In this document: piece after piece, positions 1 through 6,384 of the stretch
How the letters are laid out: every line of letters begins with the position of its first letter
Position numbering within the stretch: the first letter of the stretch is position 1
Assembly: GCA_001443385.1 (NCBI GenBank)
Contig: LDXP01000022.1
Location: forward strand, 1-33,831
Direction: 5' to 3'
DNA from: Candidatus Rokubacteria bacterium CSP1-6
GTDB lineage: Bacteria; Methylomirabilota; Methylomirabilia; Rokubacteriales; CSP1-6
Length of the DNA: 33,831 bases
The notes under the pieces: generated by a model
The model's database searches: none
What the model was told of the DNA's origin: nothing
What the model saw: only the letters and a program-made list of their open reading frames with translations
Made by a program: the position numbers and the translations under genes

Positions 1-1673
1 TGCATGACCCGCCAGGGCAGGACGTCGTCCTTTCGGCTCACGCCCTCGCGCACGTTGAACAGCCGCTCCTGGTTCACCACCCGCTCGCCGATCCGCTCCA
101 GCTCCTCCACCGAGACGTCCCAGCCGGTGACCGCCGACACCATCCGGGCGTAGGGCTCGCCCAGGAAGAGGCCGAAGCCGCGCTCGGAGGTGAAGCGGCA
201 GACGACGAGGGAGTCGTCCACGGCGGTGAAGTGCTGGCTCCGCACGGCGAACTCGGGCTTCCCTTCGACGCCGCGCCGGTCAAACCCCTGGGCGTACTGG
301 GGTGTCGGGCGCGTGTCGTGGTGGCTCCCGCCGCGCGTGGCGGTGGCGTAGCCGATTGACATGCCCTTGAGCGCTCGCGCCGAATGGGCGGGGAGTTCGA
401 GCCGCTTCACAGCGTACACGGCCTTGAGGGCCTCCGGTCCGAGGGCCTCGGCCAGTCGCCAGGAGCCCTCCGCCAGCCGATCACCGAAGCCCCGGCGGTA
501 GGCGGTCTGCTCGACGAGCGCCAGCATCCCCCGCCAGTCGCCCCAGCCGAAGGGAACGCCGACCTCCTTCGGGTCAAGCCAGCCGCGCTCGAGGGCCTCG
601 GCCACGAAGGCGAGCGTCACGCCGAGGCTGATCGTGTCCATGCCCAGGAGGTCGCAGAGGTCGTTGGCCTTGACGAGCGAGGGCGCGTGGGAGTTCCCGA
701 GCATGGATCCCAGCGCGAAGATCGTCTCGTACTCGGGCATCTTGGCCTTGAGCCCGGCGAACTCGCCCTCCCCGATGGCGTACTGCTTGCCACAGGCCAC
801 GGGGCACTTGAGGCAGGTGGTGTCCCTGTCGTGGTAGTGGGCCTTCATCTCCTCGCCGGAGATGGCCCGCGCCTCCGCGTACACCTCGCTCTTGATGTTG
901 TAGGCGCCGAGCCCGCCGAGGGTGTTGATCGGCTGGACGAGAAACGGCGTGCCGAAGGTGGAGAGGGCCTGGGTGCCCTTCTTGAGCGGCTCGCGCGTCT
1001 CGTCCACGAGGGCCTTGAGCTGCGCGGGATCGGCGACCTCCGTCTTTCGTGTCCCCGCGACCACGACGGCCTTGAGGTTCTTCGAGCCCAGGACGGCGCC
1101 GATGCCGCCGCGCCCGGAGATCCCCTCGCGGTTCTTCCAGTAGTGCGCCATGGAGGCGAAGCGCACGCGGTGCTCGCCGGCGGGGCCGATGGCCATCACG
1201 TCGGCGTCCCCGCCCTCGGCAGCCTGGATGGCCTCCACGGTCTCGCGCGTCGTCTTGCCCCAGAGGGCGCGCGCGGGCTCCAGGCGGGCCCCGGCCTCCG
1301 TGACTTTGAGATAGACCGGCTCCCTCGCCCGCCCCGTGATGCAGATGGCGTCGAAGCCGGTGCGCTTCTGCGTGGCGGGGAAGCGGCCGCCGAAGGTCGA
1401 GTCGAAGAAGAGCCCGGTCAGGGGCGACTTGGACGCCACGCAGGCCCGGCTGTTCCCCGGCACCGTCGTGTCGGTGATCGGTCCCACGGCGAAGACAACA
1501 GAGTTGGCCGGGTCGAACGGATCCACCCCGCGCCCCACGTGACGGTAGAGGAGCCGGGCGGCGAAACCGTTTCCCCCAAGGTAGCCGCGAGCCATGTCCT
1601 CGGAGACGGACTCGACGCGCGTCCCTCCGTCGCCGAGATCCACGAAAAGGATCTTCCCCCCGTAGCCCTTCAT
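1..1673 (-). CDS. aor: Aldehyde:ferredoxin oxidoreductase (tungsten/molybdopterin), C-terminus cut by window edge
   Basis: AOR-family enzymes oxidise aldehydes to carboxylic acids in the cytoplasm using a tungsten (or molybdenum) bis-pterin and a [4Fe-4S] cluster, with ferredoxin as electron acceptor. The gene begins at an ATG (1673) encoding MKGYGGKILFVDL, a typical AOR N-terminus, and stays open for 557 codons to the left edge. The family is usually about 600-620 residues, so roughly 50 are missing. Residues around 160-185 carry the pterin-binding stretch GRGGIGAVLGSKNLKA. Cluster cysteines are visible as TTCLKCPVACGK (C287, C290, C294), with a fourth in SLVVCRF (C492). This is close to the spacing in Pyrococcus AOR (288, 291, 295, 494, from memory). 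It is the last visible gene of a minus-strand run, 10 bases after the GDT1-like gene. The substrate cannot be read from sequence. Confidence 0.93.
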   Translation of the reverse strand, partial: MKGYGGKILFVDLGDGGTRVESVSEDMARGYLGGNGFAARLLYRHVGRGVDPFDPANSVVFAVGPITDTTVPGNSRACVASKSPLTGLFFDSTFGGRFPATQKRTGFDAICITGRAREPVYLKVTEAGARLEPARALWGKTTRETVEAIQAAEGGDADVMAIGPAGEHRVRFASMAHYWKNREGISGRGGIGAVLGSKNLKAVVVAGTRKTEVADPAQLKALVDETREPLKKGTQALSTFGTPFLVQPINTLGGLGAYNIKSEVYAEARAISGEEMKAHYHDRDTTCLKCPVACGKQYAIGEGEFAGLKAKMPEYETIFALGSMLGNSHAPSLVKANDLCDLLGMDTISLGVTLAFVAEALERGWLDPKEVGVPFGWGDWRGMLALVEQTAYRRGFGDRLAEGSWRLAEALGPEALKAVYAVKRLELPAHSARALKGMSIGYATATRGGSHHDTRPTPQYAQGFDRRGVEGKPEFAVRSQHFTAVDDSLVVCRFTSERGFGLFLGEPYARMVSAVTGWDVSVEELERIGERVVNQERLFNVREGVSRKDDVLPWRVM

Positions 1674-1683
1674 CGCGCCCTCC

Positions 1684-1950
1684 TCAGCGGGCCAGGAGCA
1701 TCCAGAGGCCGATGGCGATGAAGCCGAACCCGGCCAGGATCTTCAGACGCTCCGGCGGCACCCAGGCGCCGAGCTGGGTCCCCACGACGACCGCCAGGAG
1801 GCTCGAGATCACCAGGGCCCCGGCGGCGGCGGCGAAGACGCCGACCTTGCTGAGGGCCGGGTTCGTGGCGAAGAACAGGGTGGCCAGCTGGGTCTTGTCG
1901 CCCAGCTCCGCCAGAAACACGCTCAGGAACACCACCGCGTAGGTCTTCAT
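1684..1950 (-). CDS. Half-size GDT1/UPF0016 (TMEM165-like) cation transporter
   Basis: This is an 88-residue, highly hydrophobic protein with about three membrane segments. Residues 15-20 read ELGDKT, the E-x-G-D-K-[TS] signature of the GDT1/UPF0016 family, whose members move Mn2+ or Ca2+ across membranes. Full-length members (about 190-200 residues) contain two such repeats; this one has one, so it would have to dimerise or pair with a second half. No second half is visible within the window. It lies 22 bases after the second permease and 10 bases before the oxidoreductase start, so it is probably co-transcribed with both. Family assignment is strong; the ion and direction of transport are inferred. 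Confidence 0.85.
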   Translation of the reverse strand: MKTYAVVFLSVFLAELGDKTQLATLFFATNPALSKVGVFAAAAGALVISSLLAVVVGTQLGAWVPPERLKILAGFGFIAIGLWMLLAR

Positions 1951-1972
1951 GGGAACCCCCTGGCCGCCGCAG

Positions 1973-2821
1973 CTACTTGATGGCGCCGACGGTGAAACCG
2001 GCGATGAAGCGATCGACGAAGAAGTTGTAAAGGATCGCGATCGGCACGCTGGCGATGAAGGAGCCGGCCATCAGCGAGCCCCAGAAGTACACGTCCCCGT
2101 GGACCAGGAAGGTGGGCACCCCGACGCTCACCGTCATCTGCCGGACGGAGGAGATGAAGGTCAGGGCGTAGACGAACTCCTGCATGACCAGCGTGAAAGA
2201 GAAGATGACCACCGTGAGGACCCCCGCCACCGAGATCGGGATCACGACCTTGACGAACGCGCCGAAGCGGCTCAGCCCGTCGATCATGGCGGCCTCCTCC
2301 AGGTCACGCGGGATGGCCTTGAAGAACCCCATCAGGAGCCACGTGCAGAACGGGATCGTGAACGAGGGGTAGACGAGCACCAGGGACCAGAGGGAGTCCT
2401 GGAGGCCCAGGTCGCCGATCACGCGCGACATGGGGATGAAGAGGAGCGTCGGCGGCACGAGATAGGTGAGAAAGATCCCGATCCCGAGCTGCTCCCCCCA
2501 CCGCCCCGTGAGCCGGGCCAGCGCGTACCCCGCCGGGATCGCGAGGATCAGCGTGATGACCACCACCGCCACCCCGACCAGGGCGGTGTTCACCAGCCAC
2601 CTCACGTAGAGCGTCTCCTGGAAGAGGACGCGGAGGTTCTCCAGCGTCGGCGCCTCGTTGTAGACGAACGGGTTGTTCCCCCGCTTCAGCAGGTCGCTGG
2701 TCCGCTTGAACGTGGTGACGAGCATCCAGTAGAAGGGGAAGGCCGTGAAGAGCGTGAACAGTCCCACCACGCCGAAGTGGCCCACCCGGAGTCCCCAGCG
2801 CCGCCCGGTCCCGGCGGCCAT
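1973..2821 (-). CDS. ABC transporter permease, MalG/UgpE type
   Basis: This 282-residue inner-membrane permease belongs to the carbohydrate-uptake (CUT1) class. It has about six hydrophobic segments, the first near residues 14-34 after a short basic N-terminus. The cytoplasmic EAA loop reads EEAAMIDGLSRFGAFVKVVI at about residues 175-195, the contact site for the ATPase. Its start lies one base after the stop of the preceding permease gene, so the two are translated in series and probably form the heterodimeric channel. The likely substrate class is a sugar, polyol or glycerol-phosphate-like solute, but sequence alone does not settle it. Confidence 0.92.
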   Translation of the reverse strand: MAAGTGRRWGLRVGHFGVVGLFTLFTAFPFYWMLVTTFKRTSDLLKRGNNPFVYNEAPTLENLRVLFQETLYVRWLVNTALVGVAVVVITLILAIPAGYALARLTGRWGEQLGIGIFLTYLVPPTLLFIPMSRVIGDLGLQDSLWSLVLVYPSFTIPFCTWLLMGFFKAIPRDLEEAAMIDGLSRFGAFVKVVIPISVAGVLTVVIFSFTLVMQEFVYALTFISSVRQMTVSVGVPTFLVHGDVYFWGSLMAGSFIASVPIAILYNFFVDRFIAGFTVGAIK

Positions 2822-2822
2822 C

Positions 2823-3761
2823 TCAGGTCACCTCGCTCCGCCGGGCGATCCGGAGGAAGACGAAGGCCACGGCCAGGAGCAGCGGGAAGAGGAAGATCGC
2901 GATGGCCGCGCCCTCGGCCAGGTCGCCGCCCTGGATGCCGGTGAAGAACGCCAGGCTCGCCAGGACCTGGGTCGTGTCGTAGGGGCCCCCCCGCGTCAGG
3001 ACGAAGATCACGACCATGTCGGTGAAGGCGAAGACGAGGCCGAAGAGGAGCGCCACCAGGAGGATCGGGCGGATCAGCGGCACCGTGATCTGGAAGTGGT
3101 GCCGCCAGAAGCTGGCCCCGTCCACCTGGGCGGCGTCGTGGATGTCCTTGGGGATGGAGGTGAGGCCGGCCAGGATGATCACCGTGGCGAGCGGCAGGAG
3201 CCGCCAGACGTGGACCGTGATGACGGATCCCATGGCCAGGTAGGGCTTGCCGAGGTACATGGGCCAGCCGTCCGCGGTGATGAGCCCGAAGGCCTCCAGG
3301 GTCCAGTTGATCACGCTGTAGATGGAGTCCAGGATCCAGAGCCAGCCGATCGTGCCGAGCGAGATCGGCGCCACCCACGGCAGGAGGAGCAGGAGCCGCA
3401 CCACCCACTTCCCGCGGAACTCTTTGAGCAGCGCCAGAGCCAGGATGTTGGCCAGGATGATCACCAGCACCTGGGAGACGATGGCGAAGACGAACGTGTT
3501 TTGGAGCGACGTCTGGAACTTCGACGTCGGGATTACGCTGATGAAGTTCTTCAGCCCCACGAAGCCCAGCGTCCGCCTCCCCATGCTGATGTCGCTGACG
3601 CTGTAGTAGAGGGCCAGGAGGAACGGCAGCCCGACGATCGCCACGATGTACAGGACGGCGGGGGCGATCATGAGCGGCCCGAGCCACTCCGGCCGGTCCA
3701 GGACGAACCCGAACCGGCGGCCCGCGGCCGGCGCGCGGAGGTCGCGCTCGAGGGTCGCCAT
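2823..3761 (-). CDS. ABC transporter permease, MalF/UgpA type
   Basis: This 312-residue permease is the partner of the MalG-type subunit encoded next. It has a cytoplasmic N-terminus of about 30 residues, then a hydrophobic segment around residues 31-52 (MIAPAVLYIVAIVGLPFLL), as in UgpA/MalF-type proteins, with further membrane segments. The EAA-type loop is visible as DAAQVDGASFWRHHFQITVP at about residues 208-228. It starts 8 bases after the ATPase stop. The protein is shorter than E. coli MalF and lacks the large periplasmic P2 domain, as is usual for UgpA-like permeases. Confidence 0.92.
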   Translation of the reverse strand: MATLERDLRAPAAGRRFGFVLDRPEWLGPLMIAPAVLYIVAIVGLPFLLALYYSVSDISMGRRTLGFVGLKNFISVIPTSKFQTSLQNTFVFAIVSQVLVIILANILALALLKEFRGKWVVRLLLLLPWVAPISLGTIGWLWILDSIYSVINWTLEAFGLITADGWPMYLGKPYLAMGSVITVHVWRLLPLATVIILAGLTSIPKDIHDAAQVDGASFWRHHFQITVPLIRPILLVALLFGLVFAFTDMVVIFVLTRGGPYDTTQVLASLAFFTGIQGGDLAEGAAIAIFLFPLLLAVAFVFLRIARRSEVT

Positions 3762-3769
3762 CGTCCGCC

Positions 3770-4801
3770 TCAGACCGGCCGCGGCCGGGTCCGGAGGCCG
3801 GTCTCCCGGTCGAAGAACCGGAAGTCTTTCTCCCGGACCGCGAAGTCCTGGGTCTTCCCGGGCTGGACCGGGGTGGACACCGTGGAGGCGAGCTTGGAGA
3901 TGACCTTCGTGTCGGGGAACTTCCCCTCGAGCGCGCCGTAAAGCAGACGGTCGGCGCCGAGGTACTCGATGCGGCTGATGTGGAACTTGAGGGCCAGGAG
4001 ACCATCGCGGCTCTCGTGGGCCTCCTTCGGCAGGAAGTGCTCAGGGCGGAACCCCACGAGGCAGTCGGGGATCTCCAGCAGGTTCATCGGGGGGGAGCCG
4101 AGGAAGCCGGCCACGAACGTGTCGGCCGGCTCGTCGTAGACCTCCTGCGGCGTCCCGATCTGCCGCACCTTGCCACCCTGCATCACCGCGATCCGGTCGC
4201 CGAGCCCCATCGCCTCCACCTGGTCGTGGGTGACGTAGATTGTGGTGGTCCCGATCCGGCGCTGGAACTGCTGGAGCTCGTCGCGCGCCGAGGTGCGGAG
4301 CTTGGCGTCGAGGTTCGACAGCGGCTCGTCGAGGAGGAAGACGGCCGGCTCGCGCACCACGGCCCGGGCCAGGGCGACGCGCTGGCGCTCGCCGCCCGAC
4401 AACTCCCGGGGCTTCCGATGCAGAAGCTTCTCGATCCCGAAGAGTCCCGCGGCCCACTCCACCTTGTGGGGGATCTCGGCCCTCGGCACACCCTGGGCTC
4501 GGAGGGGGAATGCGATGTTGTCGAACACCCGCATGTGTGGGTAGAGGGCGTAGCTCTGGAAGACCATCGCGATCTTCCGGGCCCGGGGCGGCAAGTCGTT
4601 GACCACCTGGCCGCCGATCAGGATCTCGCCCCCCGTCGGATCCTCGAGCCCGGCGACCATCCGGAGGAGCGTGGTCTTGCCGCACCCCGACGGGCCGAGC
4701 AAGACGAGAAATTCGCCCTCCTTGGTCGTGAGGTTGACACCGTCCACAGCGTGAACGTCGCCGAAGTGCTTCCGCACATCTCTGGTTTCGACTATGGCCA
4801 T
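3770..4801 (-). CDS. ABC transporter ATP-binding protein, MalK/UgpC type
   Basis: This 343-residue ATPase would power the two adjacent permeases. Walker A is GPSGCGKTT (36-44), the Q-loop is in VFQSYALYPHM (80-90), the signature is LSGGERQRVALARA (134-147), Walker B is VFLLDEP (154-160) followed by the D-loop SNLDAKLR, and the switch histidine is in THDQVEAMG (191-199). The last 100 residues form the TOBE/MOP-like regulatory domain with the GFRPEHF motif typical of CUT1 ATPases. The start follows the binding-protein gene after a 74-base gap that contains two hairpins. All catalytic residues are present. Confidence 0.95.
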   Translation of the reverse strand: MAIVETRDVRKHFGDVHAVDGVNLTTKEGEFLVLLGPSGCGKTTLLRMVAGLEDPTGGEILIGGQVVNDLPPRARKIAMVFQSYALYPHMRVFDNIAFPLRAQGVPRAEIPHKVEWAAGLFGIEKLLHRKPRELSGGERQRVALARAVVREPAVFLLDEPLSNLDAKLRTSARDELQQFQRRIGTTTIYVTHDQVEAMGLGDRIAVMQGGKVRQIGTPQEVYDEPADTFVAGFLGSPPMNLLEIPDCLVGFRPEHFLPKEAHESRDGLLALKFHISRIEYLGADRLLYGALEGKFPDTKVISKLASTVSTPVQPGKTQDFAVREKDFRFFDRETGLRTRPRPV

Positions 4802-4816
4802 CGTCGGTCCAACATA

Positions 4817-4847
4817 GCAGGAGGCTCCGTCATCGGGAGCCTCCTGC
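4817..4847 (-). terminator. 12-bp perfect stem-loop between the binding-protein and ATPase genes
   Basis: Arms at 4817-4828 (gcaggaggctcc) and 4836-4847 (ggagcctcctgc) are perfectly complementary around a 7-base loop. No T-tract follows, so it is not a textbook intrinsic terminator. Its position directly after a binding-protein gene suggests partial termination or a block to 3' exonucleases, which would raise binding-protein mRNA over the membrane genes. The role is inferred. Confidence 0.6.
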
Positions 4848-4857
4848 CGTCGAACGC

Positions 4858-4875
4858 GCCGCTACGCGGAGCGGC
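4858..4875 (-). terminator. Short hairpin abutting the binding-protein stop codon
   Basis: A 6-bp stem (gccgct at 4858-4863, agcggc at 4870-4875) with a 6-base loop begins immediately after the TAA of the binding-protein gene. It precedes the stronger stem at 4817-4847 in the direction of transcription, so the transcript meets two hairpins in tandem. Confidence 0.4.
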
Positions 4876-6222
4876 TTACACCAAGCCTTTCTCCTTCCAC
4901 TTGCCGAAGATGCGCCGGCAGGCGGCGTCCGCCTCGTCCAGCGCCGCTTCGGGCGTGGCCTTGCCGGCGGCCACCTTCGCGAACATGACGTTCAGCACCC
5001 AGGTGCCGTAGATCTCGTCGATGGCCGCGGTGGCGTAGCCGGGATAGCCCACGTTGGTCGCCCACTTGAGGACGTCGTCGAGCACCTTGTACTTGTCGGG
5101 CGGGTGGGCCTTGGGGTCGTTGGCGATGAGCTTCTGCAGGTCCGGCACGGTCTTCTCGAAGCACGGGAAGTCGTAGAACTCACCGGCCACGAAGGCCTGG
5201 CGGAAGTTCGTCACGTAGTCCACGAGGAACTTCTTGGCGCCGTCGATGTTCTCGGCGAACTTCCAGATCACGTAGCACTGCATCACGTGCTCCAGCCCGA
5301 TCGCCCGCACCGGCCCACGCAGCGCCTTCGCGAGCTGGATCTCCTTCGACATGGCCGGGTCGTCCTGTTTCTCGGCCGTCCGCGTCGTGGAGATGGCGTT
5401 CAGGACCAGGGAGACCTTGCCGGAGACGACGGCCCGGTTGTTGGAGGAGGCATCCCACGTGAACACCTCGTCCGTCATGGTCTCCTGGAAGAGCGCCTTG
5501 ACGAACTTGATCGCGTCCAGGGTCTGCTTCGACTTGAGCGTGAGGTTGCCGGCCTCGTCCTGCTCGTGGGAGCCCCACGAGTACATGATCGTCCGCATGG
5601 CCATCGCGGTGTCGATCTCGTTGGCGAGGCCGATCCCGACCGGGTTGCCCCGCTTCTTCTTGATCTCGGCGCCCTTGACCCGGACCTCGTCCCAGGTCCT
5701 GGGCCCGTTGGGCAGGCCGACCTCCGTGAACAGGTCCTTCCGGTAGTTCACCGGGTCCGGCGTGAACGACGGCGACAAGGCGTAGAACTTCTTCGTCTTC
5801 GGATTGTAGGTGCTCTTGATCGCCAGGTCGATGGGCTTGCCGACCTTCTTCTCGATCTCGGCGTAGACGTCCTTCATGTCCACCGTCTGCTCCTCGAAGG
5901 AGGGCGGCGGCCAGTTGAACAGGAACAGGTCGTGCCCCTTCTGGGCCGACACCTCGGCGGCGGCGCGGGCGTTGACGCCGGCGATGCCGATGTTGTCCAC
6001 GGTCACCTCGGTGTCGTTCTTCTGGCCCCACTCCACGACGTATTTCTTGTTGAACCACTCGTCGTACGCCGGGACGAAGTGGACCCAGTTGAGGATGCGG
6101 AGCGTCTTCTTCGCCGCGTGGGACCGGCCCGGGATGATGATGTTGGCCCCGAGCCCGGTCGCCAGAGCCCCCGCTCCAGTGGCTTTGATGAACTCGCGCC
6201 GGTTGACGGTTTCCCCAGCCAT
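4876..6222 (-). CDS. Tat-exported extracellular solute-binding protein (ABC, family 1 type)
   Basis: This 448-residue protein is the ligand receptor of the adjacent ABC importer. The start chosen is the ATG at 6222, preceded by AAGGAGGAG at good spacing; upstream in-frame codons to 6285 are probably untranslated. The N-terminus MAGETVNRREFIKATGAGA carries a twin-arginine motif (R8-R9), a hydrophobic stretch and a probable cleavage site after SHA near residue 36, so the protein is exported folded through Tat. The body has the mixed alpha/beta pattern and length (about 400-450) of sugar-type binding proteins. The ligand is unknown. It is the first gene of the operon. Confidence 0.9.
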   Translation of the reverse strand: MAGETVNRREFIKATGAGALATGLGANIIIPGRSHAAKKTLRILNWVHFVPAYDEWFNKKYVVEWGQKNDTEVTVDNIGIAGVNARAAAEVSAQKGHDLFLFNWPPPSFEEQTVDMKDVYAEIEKKVGKPIDLAIKSTYNPKTKKFYALSPSFTPDPVNYRKDLFTEVGLPNGPRTWDEVRVKGAEIKKKRGNPVGIGLANEIDTAMAMRTIMYSWGSHEQDEAGNLTLKSKQTLDAIKFVKALFQETMTDEVFTWDASSNNRAVVSGKVSLVLNAISTTRTAEKQDDPAMSKEIQLAKALRGPVRAIGLEHVMQCYVIWKFAENIDGAKKFLVDYVTNFRQAFVAGEFYDFPCFEKTVPDLQKLIANDPKAHPPDKYKVLDDVLKWATNVGYPGYATAAIDEIYGTWVLNVMFAKVAAGKATPEAALDEADAACRRIFGKWKEKGLV

Positions 6223-6326
6223 CTGCGTCTCCTCCTTTGAGGACCTGCCCCTCACTCTAGGGCGTCCCCGGTTGAACCCCCACAAGCAGTGGGCGGAACG
6301 AACGGCAAGAGCCGGAACGCCAGGTA

Positions 6327-6355
6327 TGTAATCACACGCCGAAGGAGGGTGTCAA
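6327..6355 (-). promoter_or_regulatory. Candidate promoter of the ABC-transporter/AOR operon
   Basis: Read on the minus strand, a perfect TTGACA (6350-6355) is followed after 17 bases by ATTACA (6327-6332), a poor -10. It lies about 105 bases upstream of the binding-protein ATG, in the only sizeable gap before that operon. The -35 is convincing; the -10 assignment is weak. Confidence 0.4.
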
Positions 6356-6384
6356 GGCCACCCGCGGCCGCGAGGCCGGGCCGC

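Noticed and set aside
384-1721. Long plus-strand open frame opposite the AOR gene
   Set aside because: The opposite strand encodes an unmistakable AOR with ordered motifs; in GC-rich DNA the antisense frame stays open by codon bias. Its translation is low-complexity and has no recognisable motif.
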